A stretch of 64,000 bases of DNA, from positions 1 through 64,000 of the forward strand of contig NZ_AULM01000005.1 in the NCBI RefSeq assembly GCF_000422285.1. Reading direction: 5' to 3'. Shown here in pieces: positions 48,635-58,246 of the stretch; the stretch's first letter is position 1; every line of letters starts with the position of its first letter. The stretch is from Desulfatiglans anilini DSM 4660. Lineage in GTDB: Bacteria; Desulfobacterota; DSM-4660; Desulfatiglandales; Desulfatiglandaceae. The notes beneath the pieces were generated by a model. The model was not told where the DNA came from. It searched no databases and saw nothing but the letters and a program-made list of their open reading frames with translations. A program made the translations under genes and the position numbers.

Positions 48635-51213
48635 AGATTCTGAACTTGCGGACCGGAAAAGACGCGGCGGCGAAACAGCGCAGCAAACCCCCGGCCAGGC
48701 GGCGCGAGAAGCCCTCAGGGGCGAGGTGGCTGCCTCGGTTTTTCAAGGACCCCGAATCGCAGCGCTGGATGATCCTGATCGGACTCAGCTGCGTGGTGGC
48801 GCTCTTGATCTACCCGAGCGGCTTCAGCAGGACGGTGGAATACAAGGTCGGGGACGTGGCGGAGCGGGATGTCAAGGCCTCACGGGACTTCCTGGTGGAA
48901 AACGAGCTCCTGACCGCGAAGAACCGTCAGGAGGCGGAGAAGGCGGTATTGTCGGTCTACGACTTCGACCGGAGCGGCGGGAACCTGGTCCAGCGGGTGA
49001 ATGAGGCGTTTCGGGTCGGGCGGGAATACGTAGCGGCTGTGAAGGCCGTGGCCGAAGCCCGGAAAAAGGCCGAAGAGGAGGCGGCTGCAGGGGAGGCGGA
49101 GAAGACCCCGCCGGCAGAGCCGGAGTCGGAGGTCTTGAACGAGGCCGCTGTGCGCGACGGCTTTTTCGAACTCCTCGAGCTCCCCGTGGACGAGGCGGTT
49201 TTCAGGACCTTGATGGCGGCCGGGTTTCCGGAAGAGGCCGAGAAGTGGGTGGTGGAACTCGTCCGCCCGGTGATTGAGAGGGGGGTCGTGAGCAACAAGT
49301 CGATGCTCATGAGCCAGAGCGAGAAGGGAATCCTCCTGCACGACATCCAGAGCGGGAAGGAGACCGAGGTCAGCGACCTCACGACCTTCTACAGCCTCGA
49401 GAGCGCGCGGCAGACCATCCTGTCGCGGCGGGACGAGCTGCGCAAGGCGATGCTGCCGAGCGCCTTGGTCAACCTGTGCCTCGATATGGCCGCCGCGGTC
49501 GTCAAACCGAATCTCACCTTCAACAAACGGGAGACGGAGATGCGGGTCGACGAGGCGCGCAAGACCGTCAAGCCCTTCTACTATGTCGTGAAGAAGGGTG
49601 AGATGCTGGTGCGCGAAGGGGAGCGGGTGACGGAGGAGCATGTCCGCAAGCTGGCGGAGCAGAACAAGCGGCTGAGCCGGGAAGGCGGGCTGGGGAGGAT
49701 ACCGGCGATCGCGCTCCTCTTCATGCTGCTTCTATCGGGCATGTACATGACAGGGCTGATACGGCGGAAGATTCCGACGAGCGAGACGCGGGACCTGCTC
49801 TTCAACGCCCTGGTCATCCTGACGGTGTTTCTCCTGCTGCTCGCCGCCGACATCGTGTCGCAGGAGGTCGCGCGGGGGTTCCACTTCTTCAGCCCGCGGG
49901 CCCTGCTCTACGCCGCCCCGGTGGCGAGCGGCGCGATGCTGGTCTCCGTCTTCATGGGCATGCGGGTGGCGGCGAGTTTTTCCGTGGTGGCGGCCGTGCT
50001 GGCATCGATGGCGGTCGGGGGGCAGGCGGCGTTTTTCATCTATTTCTTCGTGAGCGCGCTCGTCGGGGCCTACGGCGTCACGCACTGCCGGGAGCGCGGC
50101 GTCTTGATCCGGAGCGGTCTCAAGGTGAGCCTGGTCAATGTGCTCATGGCAGGGGCCATCGAGGCCATCGTCGGGAATTTCTACTCGGTCGAGAGCCTTA
50201 TTGCGGCTGCGGCGGCCTTTGTAGGCGGGGTTTTGGCCGGGGTCGTGACGACCGGACTGCTGCCGTTGATCGAGATGTCCTTCGGGTATACGACCGACAT
50301 CAAGCTCCTGGAGCTGTCGAACCTGGACCAACCGCTCCTGAAGGAACTGATGGTGCAGGCGCCCGGCACGTATCATCACAGCGTGATCGTGAGCAACATG
50401 GTCGAGGCCGCGGCGCCGGCGGTCGGGGCGAACCCGCTCCTGGCGAAGGTCGCCGCGTATTACCACGACATCGGCAAGGCCCGCAAGCCGCTCTATTTCA
50501 TCGAGAATCAGATGGGCTGCGAGAACCGGCACGAACGGCTGGCGCCATCCATGAGCGCCCTCATCCTCATCTCGCACGTCAAGGACGGGGTGGATCTGGC
50601 GAGGCGCTACAAGCTCGGCAAAGAGATCACCGACATCATCATGCAGCACCACGGGACGAGCCTGATCCATTTCTTCTTCGAGAAGGCCAAGGAGCAGGCC
50701 GAGAAGAAGGGCCTGAAGGCGCAGCAGGTGAAGGAAGAGGACTTCCGCTACCCGGGCCCGAGGCCGCAGACCAAGGAGGCCGGCCTCGTGATGCTGGCGG
50801 ACATCGTGGAGGCGGCGTCCAAGACGCTGGTGGATCCGACAGGCGCCAGGATCCAGGGCCTGGTCCAGAAGATGATCAACAAGGCCTTTTCCGACGGGCA
50901 GCTCGACGAATGCGAGCTGACGCTGAAGGATCTGCACGAGATCGCGAAGAGCTTCAACAAGACCCTGAGCGGGATCTTCCACCATCGGATCGAGTATCCG
51001 GATGCCGCGAAGGCCGCGCCGCAGCGGCTGCGGGAGAAGGCGGCCCAAAGCGCCGAGGCCTCCGAGCGGCGGTCGGTGCCGATGGAGCGGGCGGCCGACG
51101 GAAAGTGGGCGGTGAATGGACATACAGATACAGTTCCGGAGGCGGATCAGAGACCTCGGCGTCCGGAAGATCAGAAGGAAACTGGAGAGAGCCTTAAGCG
51201 TCTTGGGCTCTGA
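48631..51213 (+). CDS. 7TM-HD phosphohydrolase (PgpH/YqfF family)
   Basis: 860 residues. One N-terminal helix (WMILIGLSCVVALLIYPSG) is followed by a ~310-residue extracytoplasmic 7TMR-HDED domain. That domain holds a Glu/Ala-rich insertion near residues 142-170. Seven membrane helices (about 355-590) precede a cytosolic HD domain with H612-D613 in AAYYHDIGKA. Firmicute PgpH degrades c-di-AMP; the Desulfobacterota substrate is not established. The last 32 codons overlap the start of ybeY by 98 bp in another frame. It sits conserved between phoH and ybeY. Confidence 0.92.
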   Translation: MKILNLRTGKDAAAKQRSKPPARRREKPSGARWLPRFFKDPESQRWMILIGLSCVVALLIYPSGFSRTVEYKVGDVAERDVKASRDFLVENELLTAKNRQEAEKAVLSVYDFDRSGGNLVQRVNEAFRVGREYVAAVKAVAEARKKAEEEAAAGEAEKTPPAEPESEVLNEAAVRDGFFELLELPVDEAVFRTLMAAGFPEEAEKWVVELVRPVIERGVVSNKSMLMSQSEKGILLHDIQSGKETEVSDLTTFYSLESARQTILSRRDELRKAMLPSALVNLCLDMAAAVVKPNLTFNKRETEMRVDEARKTVKPFYYVVKKGEMLVREGERVTEEHVRKLAEQNKRLSREGGLGRIPAIALLFMLLLSGMYMTGLIRRKIPTSETRDLLFNALVILTVFLLLLAADIVSQEVARGFHFFSPRALLYAAPVASGAMLVSVFMGMRVAASFSVVAAVLASMAVGGQAAFFIYFFVSALVGAYGVTHCRERGVLIRSGLKVSLVNVLMAGAIEAIVGNFYSVESLIAAAAAFVGGVLAGVVTTGLLPLIEMSFGYTTDIKLLELSNLDQPLLKELMVQAPGTYHHSVIVSNMVEAAAPAVGANPLLAKVAAYYHDIGKARKPLYFIENQMGCENRHERLAPSMSALILISHVKDGVDLARRYKLGKEITDIIMQHHGTSLIHFFFEKAKEQAEKKGLKAQQVKEEDFRYPGPRPQTKEAGLVMLADIVEAASKTLVDPTGARIQGLVQKMINKAFSDGQLDECELTLKDLHEIAKSFNKTLSGIFHHRIEYPDAAKAAPQRLREKAAQSAEASERRSVPMERAADGKWAVNGHTDTVPEADQRPRRPEDQKETGESLKRLGL

Positions 51214-51556
51214 GGCGAAGGAACTGAGCGTGCTGTTCGTGGACGACGCCGAGATGGCGGAGTTGAACGAGCGCTATCGCAGCCGGAGCGGCCCGACGAA
51301 TGTGCTCTCCTTCCCCATGGGAGGCGACCCTTTGGAGCCCGAGACCGTGATGCTCGGGGACGTGGTGATCTCGGTCGACACGGCGCGAAGGGAGGCCCGA
51401 GCGGCGGGTGAGAACCTGGAGGAGGCCGTGGACCGGCTGCTTGTCCACGGACTGCTTCACCTCCTGGGTTATGACCACGAACGGGGGGAGGCGGAGGCGT
51501 CGGCGATGGAGCGCGAAGAACGAAGCGTGCTTGCACGCATGCGAGAGGAAGCGTAA
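51116..51556 (+). CDS. ybeY: Endoribonuclease YbeY
   Basis: 146 residues. The metal site is the classical H-x3-H-x5-H motif [21 protein letters not shown]. The substrate-loop motif reads [18 protein letters not shown]. YbeY is a zinc endoribonuclease for 16S rRNA 3' maturation and 70S quality control. The chosen start gives the usual N-terminus ([15 protein letters not shown]) and therefore a 98-bp overlap with the upstream gene. The stop overlaps the pdxJ start by one base. Confidence 0.93.
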   Translation: MDIQIQFRRRIRDLGVRKIRRKLERALSVLGSEAKELSVLFVDDAEMAELNERYRSRSGPTNVLSFPMGGDPLEPETVMLGDVVISVDTARREARAAGENLEEAVDRLLVHGLLHLLGYDHERGEAEASAMEREERSVLARMREEA

Positions 51557-52275
51557 TGGCGAGATTGGCAGTGAATGTGGATCATGTGGCGACGGTGCGG
51601 CAGGCGCGCGGAGGGCGGGAGCCGGATCCGGTCGCGGCCGCCGTGATGGCGGAGCTCGCGGGGGCGGAGGGGATCATCTGCCACCTGAGGGAAGACCGCC
51701 GGCACCTGCAGGACCGGGATCTGAGGGTCCTTCGCGAGGTGGTGCAGACCCGGCTCAACATGGAGATGGCGGCGACCGACGAGATGATCCGGATCGCGGG
51801 GGAAGTCAAGCCCGACCTCGTGACCCTGGTCCCGGAAAAGCGCCAGGAACTGACGACGGAGGGCGGACTCGACGTCTACGGGAGCAGGGAACGGTTCAAG
51901 GATGTGGTCCAACGGATGCACGGGGCGGGGATCCAGGTGAGCTTTTTCGTCGACCCCGATACGCGGCAGATCGAAAGCGCCGCCGAGTGCGGGGGGGACA
52001 TTGTCGAAATCCACACCGGCGCCTACGCGGAGGCCGCTACGGAGGCTGCGGCGCGGGGGCAGCTGGCGACGATCGCCACAGCCGTCAACGTGAGTTCACA
52101 GCTCGGTCTGCGCGTGAGCGCGGGGCACGGTTTGAACTACATCAACGTCAAGCGCTTCCACCGCATCCCCTTGATCGAGGAGTACAGCATCGGGCACACG
52201 ATCGTCGCGCGGGCGGTGCTGGTCGGTTTCGAGCGGGCCGTGCGCGAGATGCTCGAGCTCGTCCGGAATTTTTAG
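51556..52275 (+). CDS. pdxJ: Pyridoxine 5'-phosphate synthase PdxJ
   Basis: 239 residues, standard length. Family motifs are [42 protein letters not shown] and [20 protein letters not shown]. It condenses 1-deoxyxylulose 5-phosphate with 3-amino-2-oxopropyl phosphate, the last ring-forming step of the DXP-dependent vitamin B6 pathway. Cytosolic. The pdxJ-acpS order that follows is widespread. Confidence 0.95.
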   Translation: MARLAVNVDHVATVRQARGGREPDPVAAAVMAELAGAEGIICHLREDRRHLQDRDLRVLREVVQTRLNMEMAATDEMIRIAGEVKPDLVTLVPEKRQELTTEGGLDVYGSRERFKDVVQRMHGAGIQVSFFVDPDTRQIESAAECGGDIVEIHTGAYAEAATEAAARGQLATIATAVNVSSQLGLRVSAGHGLNYINVKRFHRIPLIEEYSIGHTIVARAVLVGFERAVREMLELVRNF

Positions 52276-52291
52276 CGGGACCGGCGCAGAA

Positions 52292-53209
52292 ATGATCTAC
52301 GGGATCGGCGTCGACCTGGTCCACATCAGGCGGATCGAGAAGGCGCTCGAACGGTGGGGGGAGCGTTTCACGCATCGGGTCTTCACCGCGGGGGAACGGA
52401 CGCGCTGTTCGCGGCGCCCGCGGCCGGCGGCGGCCTTTGCCCTCTATTTCGCGGCGAAGGAGGCCTTCTCGAAGGCGATCGGCCTCGGGATGCGCCAGGG
52501 GGTGCGTTGGGCGGACATCGAGGTGGTCCATGACCGCCGGGGGAAACCAGGGCTGCGCCTGGCGGGTGCGTCGGCGGCGCACTGCCGGCGGGAGGGGGTC
52601 GCTTCGGCCTATTTGAGCCTGTCGGATGACGGGGCCTATGGGATCGCGATGGTGGTGCTGGAAAAGGCTTGCGGAGAGGCCGCGGGCGGGGGAAATTTGG
52701 ACCTCGTGAGAGCGGGATTCGGCGGGGGATCCGCCGGGAGCAGAGAGGGGAGGAGACCCATGTTGATCGCCAGCGATATCATGACCACCGATGTGGTGAC
52801 GGTGAAAAAGGAGACGCCGCTCAAGGAACTGGCCACGATTCTGTATCAGCGGCACATCAATGGTGTTCCGGTTGTGGACGACGATGGGAGGCTTATCGGG
52901 ATCATCTGCGAGAGCGATCTCATCCGCAAGGACCGCAAGCTCCACATTCCGACGGTCTTCACGCTCCTCGACGGGCTGATCTTCCTCGAGCGGCCGAAGA
53001 AGATGGAAGAAGAGATCAAGCGGCTCGGGGCGAGCGTCGTCGAGGACCTTTACAGCCGGGACGTGATCACGGTCGAGGAGCGTACGCCGATCGACGAGAT
53101 CGCGACCATCATGAGCGAGAAGAAGGCCTACACGATCCCCGTGATGGACGGGGAGCGGATCGTGGGCATCATCGGCAAGGCGGATCTCATCAGGACGCTT
53201 GTAGGGTGA
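52292..53209 (+). CDS. acpS: Holo-ACP synthase AcpS, in frame with a CBS-pair protein
   Basis: One uninterrupted frame of 305 residues. Residues 1-125 are AcpS: GIGVDLVHIRRIE with metal-binding D8, and YFAAKEAFSKAIGLG with the second ligand Glu. It transfers 4'-phosphopantetheine from CoA to acyl carrier protein. After a Gly-rich spacer (about 128-155), residues 157-305 are two CBS domains (DIMTTDVVTVKKETPLKEL, DLYSRDVITVEERTPIDEI). GGAGGAG stands 5 bases before an in-frame ATG at 52760, so the CBS protein is probably also made, or mainly made, as a separate polypeptide. The stop overlaps the tsaE start (GTGA). Confidence 0.88.
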   Translation: MIYGIGVDLVHIRRIEKALERWGERFTHRVFTAGERTRCSRRPRPAAAFALYFAAKEAFSKAIGLGMRQGVRWADIEVVHDRRGKPGLRLAGASAAHCRREGVASAYLSLSDDGAYGIAMVVLEKACGEAAGGGNLDLVRAGFGGGSAGSREGRRPMLIASDIMTTDVVTVKKETPLKELATILYQRHINGVPVVDDDGRLIGIICESDLIRKDRKLHIPTVFTLLDGLIFLERPKKMEEEIKRLGASVVEDLYSRDVITVEERTPIDEIATIMSEKKAYTIPVMDGERIVGIIGKADLIRTLVG

Positions 53210-53688
53210 GCCCCGATCGTGTTATATACCGTGCGGCCTCGGAGCGCGATACGATCGCCTTCGGACGCCGGCTCGGGAGGCTGCTCGAACCGGGGGACGT
53301 GCTGGTGCTGAGCGGGGATCTCGGGGTGGGGAAGACCTGCTTTGCGAAGGGCCTGGCCCAGGGGCTGGATGTCCCGGCCGGGCAGGTGATCACGAGCCCC
53401 TCGTTCGCGCTCGTCAACGAGTACGAGGGCCGGTGCCCCTTCTTCCACATGGATGTCTATCGGCTCGAGCGTGTGGAAGAGATCGTCGCGGCCGGGCTGG
53501 AAGAGTATCTTTATCAGGGAGGGGTGACGGCGATCGAGTGGGGTGAACGGTGCCCCGAGATCCTCCCTGAAGGGCATCTGCTCGTGAGGCTGAGCATCCT
53601 CGGGGATCTGTCCCGGGAGATCGTCATGGAAGGGTCCGCCGGGCGGGCCCTTATCCTATTGGAAGGCGTGAATCAATTGCTGGGTTGA
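53206..53688 (+). CDS. tsaE: tRNA t6A-synthesis ATPase TsaE
   Basis: 160 residues from GTG 53206, coupled to the CBS stop. Walker A is GDLGVGKT (37-44). Family motifs are VITSPSFALVNEYEG, FFHMDVYRL and AIEWGERCPE. TsaE is the ATPase that resets the TsaB-TsaD complex in threonylcarbamoyladenosine (t6A) modification of tRNA. TsaD is encoded nearby at 55819; TsaB is not in the window. Confidence 0.92.
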   Translation: MSPDRVIYRAASERDTIAFGRRLGRLLEPGDVLVLSGDLGVGKTCFAKGLAQGLDVPAGQVITSPSFALVNEYEGRCPFFHMDVYRLERVEEIVAAGLEEYLYQGGVTAIEWGERCPEILPEGHLLVRLSILGDLSREIVMEGSAGRALILLEGVNQLLG

Positions 53689-53697
53689 GGTTGACGA

Positions 53698-54915
53698 ATG
53701 GCACTAGTGGTACAGAAGTTCGGAGGAACGTCGGTCGGCAGCATCGAGAAGATCCGGAACGTCGCGCGGAGGGTCATCGACACGTTCAAAGAGGGGAACC
53801 GGATGGTGGTGGTCCTGTCGGCCATGGCGGGGCAGACGGACGGGTTGATCAAGCTGGCGAAGGAGATGACGCCCGATCCCGACCCGCGGGAACTGGACGT
53901 CCTGATGGCGACGGGCGAGCAGGTGAGCGTGGCGCTCTTTTCGATGGCGGTGAAGGACATGGGCTACGATGCCTGTTCCCTGCTGGGATTCCAGGTGGCC
54001 ATCCACACGAGCGACCTTTACGGTAAGGCGCGGATCCATGAGATCGACCACGAGCGGATCACGCACGAGCTTTCGGCGAACCGGATCGTGACCGTGGCGG
54101 GCTTTCAGGGGTTGGACGAAGCAGGAAACATCACCACGCTCGGGCGCGGCGGATCCGACACGACGGCGGTGGCACTGGCGGCGGCGCTCAATGCCGATGT
54201 CTGCGAGATCTTCACCGATGTGGAAGGGGTGTACACCACTGATCCGCACGTCTGCCCCCAGGCGCGGAAGATGGACTCGATCTCGTACGAAGAGATGCTC
54301 GAGATGGCGAGCCTCGGGGCCAAGGTGCTGGAGATACGTTCGGTGGAGTTTGCCAAAAAATTCAACGTGCCCATCCATGTGAGGTCCACGTTCAGCAACG
54401 AAAGGGGTACGATGGTGATCGGTGAAACGAAGGACATGGAGAAGGTGGCGGTTTCGAGCATCGCCTACAACAAGAACGAGGCCCGTGTGACGATCCGGCG
54501 CGTGCCGGACCACCCCGGGATCGCGTCGCAGATCTTCGACTCCGTTTTTAAGGCGGGGATCGTGGTCGATATGATCGTCCAGAACACAAGCGAGGACGGC
54601 TACACGGATCTGACCTTCACGGTGCCGAAGCCGGACTTCATGAAGACCATGAAGCTCGTGAGCCAGGTGGCGGAGAAGATCGGCGCCGAGAAGGTTCTCG
54701 GCGACGAGAACATCGCCAAGGTGTCCATCATCGGCGTCGGGATGCGGAGCCACGCGGGCGTCGCCAAGAAGATGTTCGAGACCCTGGCGGCGGAAAACAT
54801 CAATATCATCATGATCAGCACCTCCGAGATCAAGGTCTCGTGTGTGATCGAGGAGAAGTACACGGAGCTGGCGGTGCGTGTCCTGCATGAGGCGTTTGGT
54901 CTCGAGAATCCCTAG
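53698..54915 (+). CDS. lysC: Aspartate kinase LysC
   Basis: 405 residues, typical of the alpha-type/monofunctional aspartokinase. The kinase motif [14 protein letters not shown] is at the N-terminus. Catalytic-domain motifs [15 protein letters not shown] and [15 protein letters not shown] follow, then two ACT regulatory domains (about 265-400). It phosphorylates aspartate, the first step toward lysine, threonine and methionine, and is normally feedback-inhibited through ACT. Its 3' end overlaps the next ORF. Confidence 0.95.
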   Translation: MALVVQKFGGTSVGSIEKIRNVARRVIDTFKEGNRMVVVLSAMAGQTDGLIKLAKEMTPDPDPRELDVLMATGEQVSVALFSMAVKDMGYDACSLLGFQVAIHTSDLYGKARIHEIDHERITHELSANRIVTVAGFQGLDEAGNITTLGRGGSDTTAVALAAALNADVCEIFTDVEGVYTTDPHVCPQARKMDSISYEEMLEMASLGAKVLEIRSVEFAKKFNVPIHVRSTFSNERGTMVIGETKDMEKVAVSSIAYNKNEARVTIRRVPDHPGIASQIFDSVFKAGIVVDMIVQNTSEDGYTDLTFTVPKPDFMKTMKLVSQVAEKIGAEKVLGDENIAKVSIIGVGMRSHAGVAKKMFETLAAENINIIMISTSEIKVSCVIEEKYTELAVRVLHEAFGLENP

Positions 54916-55825
54916 AGACGACCACCGTCTGGTGCGCGGCGGTCTGCTGCTCCTACTGCTGCTTTTGATTCCCCAGGCCCTGGCGGCGTTGTTGGATTCC
55001 GCTTCACCCCCCATTTTCAGGGGTGAGGCGGTTTTTGTTGAGGTCGTGCAGGCGGGGGGCGAAGCGTCGGTCTTCGCCTTCGAGCGGGAGCCGCGGCTCT
55101 CGGAGTTGACGGCCAGGCTCGCAACGGAGGGAAGAGCGGGTTCTGCCCGGGCCGGTGGGGAGAGGCTCCTACGCTCCGGAGATCGGGTGGAGTTCTGGGA
55201 AGGGGGCCCAGCGGCTGTGGTCATGCCTCAGGGGATGTCCGCGTTTTTCAAATGGACTCTCCGGATCCCCATCGAACTGAACCGGGTGGACCTGGAAGGG
55301 TTGACGGTCCTGCCGGGAATCGGCCCCAGGCTGGCCGGGCGGATTGTGGCGGAAAGGGAACGGCGCGGCGGGTTCAAGTCGCTCGAGGAGCTGATGCTGG
55401 TCGAAGGGATCGGGCCGGTGACATGGTCGAGAATCCGGCCCTATCTGACCCTCGAGGATTCCCGTCCTTTGGCTCGGGGCCCACTGCACCGATCGAGCCG
55501 CTTCGATCCGGCGGCGGTGTGCCCGCCGAGTGATCCCGGGCTCTATCATTGCGGGAGGGGGCGGCACGCGCCGGTCGAAATCCGGCTGCACGCTGAACAG
55601 GCCGAGCTTTATCCACGTGCAGATTCGAAGGCTGGACGTGGAGCGGCTCGGCTGGATCGCGTCTCCTCTGTTCAAATGTGCAAAGGTCCATTGAACCGGT
55701 CGATTCTGCCGCGTCGACAGGCCCTGCCGGAAATGCCGCCGGCGGATGGTTTCAGAGGAAAAGGCATCCGGCCCGGCTGGGTTCGATCAGAGGCGGCCGC
55801 AATGCGGAAGAGGACGTTTTGCTGA
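54887..55825 (+). CDS. ComEA-like helix-hairpin-helix protein with anomalous C-terminal tail
   Basis: About 312 residues from ATG 54887; GTG 54932 is also possible. An N-terminal hydrophobic signal ([17 protein letters not shown]) precedes a ~100-residue SLBB-like segment. The helix-hairpin-helix pair then reads [19 protein letters not shown] and [19 protein letters not shown], as in ComEA DNA-binding proteins. Beyond about residue 205 the frame runs ~110 residues through Arg/Pro-rich sequence with no family pattern, up to and overlapping tsaD. That suggests a frameshift or loss of the original stop. It may bind DNA at the cell surface. Confidence 0.6.
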   Translation: MRRLVSRIPRDDHRLVRGGLLLLLLLLIPQALAALLDSASPPIFRGEAVFVEVVQAGGEASVFAFEREPRLSELTARLATEGRAGSARAGGERLLRSGDRVEFWEGGPAAVVMPQGMSAFFKWTLRIPIELNRVDLEGLTVLPGIGPRLAGRIVAERERRGGFKSLEELMLVEGIGPVTWSRIRPYLTLEDSRPLARGPLHRSSRFDPAAVCPPSDPGLYHCGRGRHAPVEIRLHAEQAELYPRADSKAGRGAARLDRVSSVQMCKGPLNRSILPRRQALPEMPPADGFRGKGIRPGWVRSEAAAMRKRTFC

Positions 55826-56868
55826 TTCTGGGCATCGATACATCGTGTGATGACACCTCCGCCGGCCTGCTGCGGGACGGGCGCGAAGTGCTCGCCAACG
55901 TGGTGCACTCGCAGATCGCGCTGCATCACCGGCACGGCGGCGTCGTCCCGGAGCTGGCCTCGCGGGAGCACTTGAGGAACCTGATCCCCGTGGTCGAAGA
56001 GGCCCTGAAGGCCGGGGAGGCGGACTTCAGGGATCTCGATGCGATCGCCGTAACGCAGGGGCCGGGGCTTGTCGGAAGCCTGCTGGTCGGGCTCTACTAT
56101 GCCAAGGCGCTGGCTTTTTCGCTCGAGATACCCCTCATCGCGGTCAACCACCTCGAGGCCCATCTGCTTTCGATCTTCCTGGAGCCCGAGACGCCGCCCT
56201 TTCCCTATGCGGCACTGACGGTCTCGGGCGGGCACACGCAGCTCTACCACGTGCGGGGCTACGGGGATTATACGCTCTTGGGGCAGACGGTGGACGACGC
56301 GGCCGGGGAGGCCTTCGACAAGGTGGCCAAGATCTTCGGGCTCGGGTACCCCGGCGGGCGGGTGATCGAGGCCCTCGCCCGGAGCGGAGATGCGGGGGCG
56401 ATCCGTTTTCCGAGGGCCTGGATGGGGAAAGAGTCGCTGGATTTCAGCTTCAGCGGCCTCAAGACGGCCGTCCTGCTTCAGCACCGGAGTTGGGCCGAGG
56501 CGCCCGAGGCGGAGCGGGCCTGCTCCCTGGCGGACATGGCCGCCGCTTTCCAGGAGGCGGTGGTGGACGTCCTCGTCCAGAAGACATTGGCGGCCGTCGA
56601 AAGAATGGGTGTCTCAGCCGCGGCGGTCGCGGGGGGCGTCGCCTGCAACGGCCGTCTGCGGGGGCGCATGAGCGCTGCCGCACAGGAGAGAGGAATCTCG
56701 GTCTTTTATCCCCGTCCGGCCTATTGTACAGACAATGGGGCGATGATCGCCCTGACCGGGTACCACCGTTTCCTGAAGGGTGAAACGGCGGGTCTCGACG
56801 TGGATGCGCGCTCCAAGTTTCCGATGGATGACCTTCCGGGGGGGCGGCGTGGTGAACTGCAGGGGTAA
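55819..56868 (+). CDS. tsaD: tRNA threonylcarbamoyltransferase TsaD
   Basis: 349 residues from TTG 55819, with GGAAGAGG five bases upstream, giving the normal ~340 length; an in-frame ATG further upstream adds low-quality sequence. Motifs are [16 protein letters not shown], the metal-binding NHLEAHLLS, SGGHTQLY and VAGGVACNGRLR. It transfers the threonylcarbamoyl group to A37 of ANN-decoding tRNAs together with TsaB and TsaE. Confidence 0.94.
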   Translation: MLILGIDTSCDDTSAGLLRDGREVLANVVHSQIALHHRHGGVVPELASREHLRNLIPVVEEALKAGEADFRDLDAIAVTQGPGLVGSLLVGLYYAKALAFSLEIPLIAVNHLEAHLLSIFLEPETPPFPYAALTVSGGHTQLYHVRGYGDYTLLGQTVDDAAGEAFDKVAKIFGLGYPGGRVIEALARSGDAGAIRFPRAWMGKESLDFSFSGLKTAVLLQHRSWAEAPEAERACSLADMAAAFQEAVVDVLVQKTLAAVERMGVSAAAVAGGVACNGRLRGRMSAAAQERGISVFYPRPAYCTDNGAMIALTGYHRFLKGETAGLDVDARSKFPMDDLPGGRRGELQG

Positions 56869-56883
56869 GGAGTTGGGTGTGAG

Positions 56884-57402
56884 GTGAAGCTCAGCCGGCG
56901 AATCCGCTACTGGTATTGGCGCGTCACCCGCCTGCGCGGAACTCCGCACGAACTGGCGCTCGGCCTGACCGTCGGCGTCTTTGCCGGCTGCATGCCGATC
57001 CTGCCTTTTCAAACGGCACTGGCGATTGCGCTGGCCATCCCGCTGCGCGCGAGCAAGATCACCGCGCTTCTCGGGACGTGGGTGAGCAACCCCCTGAACT
57101 GGTGGTTACTCTACCTTTACAGCCACAAGCTGGGGGCCTTCGTGCTCGGCATCCCGAACGGCAACGGGGTGTTTCGTTCCATCCTGGGGATGATCCAGAG
57201 GGGCGAGGAGCCGATGGACATCGCCATGCAGATCCTCGGCGCGGGCGGAGAAACGGTGGCGGCCTTTCTCCTTGGGGGGGTCATGATCGGGACGGTGTTC
57301 GCCTTGCCCGCGTACGTGATTTCCGTGCGGCTCTTCGGTTTTTTCCAAGAGGTGCGGCGGCGCCGGCGTGAGAAGCGGGCCGCGCGCAGAAGGAGCACAT
57401 GA
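56884..57402 (+). CDS. DUF2062 membrane protein
   Basis: 172 residues from GTG 56884. The DUF2062 pattern is GTPHELALGLTVGVFAGCMPILPFQT, followed by WVSNPLNWWLLYLYSHKLG, with about three membrane helices and a basic C-terminus. Function is unknown for the family. It is coupled to rsmA through an ATGA overlap, which suggests co-expression only. Confidence 0.85.
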   Translation: MKLSRRIRYWYWRVTRLRGTPHELALGLTVGVFAGCMPILPFQTALAIALAIPLRASKITALLGTWVSNPLNWWLLYLYSHKLGAFVLGIPNGNGVFRSILGMIQRGEEPMDIAMQILGAGGETVAAFLLGGVMIGTVFALPAYVISVRLFGFFQEVRRRRREKRAARRRST

Positions 57403-58244
57403 GGGCTGAAGGGGATTTCAGGGCACGCAAGAGCCTCGGACAAAACTTCCTGATCCACGAAGGAGTCGTGAACCGGATCGTCGCGGCAGCGGCGCTTCAG
57501 CCCGGTGAACCCGTCCTCGAGATCGGGCCGGGGCGGGGGGCGCTGACACGGCTGCTGGCGCGATCGGCCGAGCGCGTGGTGGCGGTCGAGAAGGATCCAT
57601 GGCTGGTGGGCTACCTCGGGGGGAAACTCGGCGCCTGGGGGCTGAGGCATGTCAGGCTGGTGCAGGCGGATATCCTCCGGTGGGATTTCGGGGAACTCGA
57701 CGCCGGCCGGGGCCCCCGATTCGTGGTGTTGGGCAATATCCCGTACAACATCTCTTCACCGTTGATCGAAACGCTGCTCCGGAACCGGGGCCTTTTCAGC
57801 CGCGCGATCCTGATGCTGCAGCAGGAGATGGCCGCCAGGCTGACCGCCGCCCCCGGCGGGAAGACCTATGGCGCCATGACGGTCCTTGTCCGGTACGCGA
57901 CCAGCGTCACGCACGTCATGGAGGTATCGCGGGAGGCGTTCCGGCCGCGGCCGAAGGTCGATTCGACGGTGGTCCGGTTCGATTTCGAGGCTGCTTATCC
58001 GAGGCGGGCCCGTGACGAGGCCGTCTTCCGGCGGGTCGTGAAGGGGGCCTTCGGCCACCGTCGCAAGACCCTGATGAACGCCCTCCTCCGCATGCCGGAC
58101 CCTTGGCCCGGAGAGGCGCTCGAGGCGGCGTTCGAGCGGTGCGGCATCGACGCCCGCAGGCGGGCCGAAACCCTCGGCATGGAGGACTTTCTGTGCTTGG
58201 GCGATGCCCTGGCGTTGACAAATAGCAACACGGGTGATACCTAG
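57399..58244 (+). CDS. rsmA: 16S rRNA dimethyladenosine transferase RsmA (KsgA)
   Basis: 281 residues, normal length. SAM-binding motif LEIGPGRGALTRLL, catalytic motif VLGNIPYNISSPLI (NxxY type), and the C-terminal domain with FGHRRKTLMNALL. It dimethylates the two adjacent adenosines in helix 45 near the 16S 3' end, complementing the YbeY function encoded in the same operon. It is the last gene before a repeat element. Confidence 0.95.
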   Translation: MRAEGDFRARKSLGQNFLIHEGVVNRIVAAAALQPGEPVLEIGPGRGALTRLLARSAERVVAVEKDPWLVGYLGGKLGAWGLRHVRLVQADILRWDFGELDAGRGPRFVVLGNIPYNISSPLIETLLRNRGLFSRAILMLQQEMAARLTAAPGGKTYGAMTVLVRYATSVTHVMEVSREAFRPRPKVDSTVVRFDFEAAYPRRARDEAVFRRVVKGAFGHRRKTLMNALLRMPDPWPGEALEAAFERCGIDARRRAETLGMEDFLCLGDALALTNSNTGDT

Positions 58245-58246
58245 AT

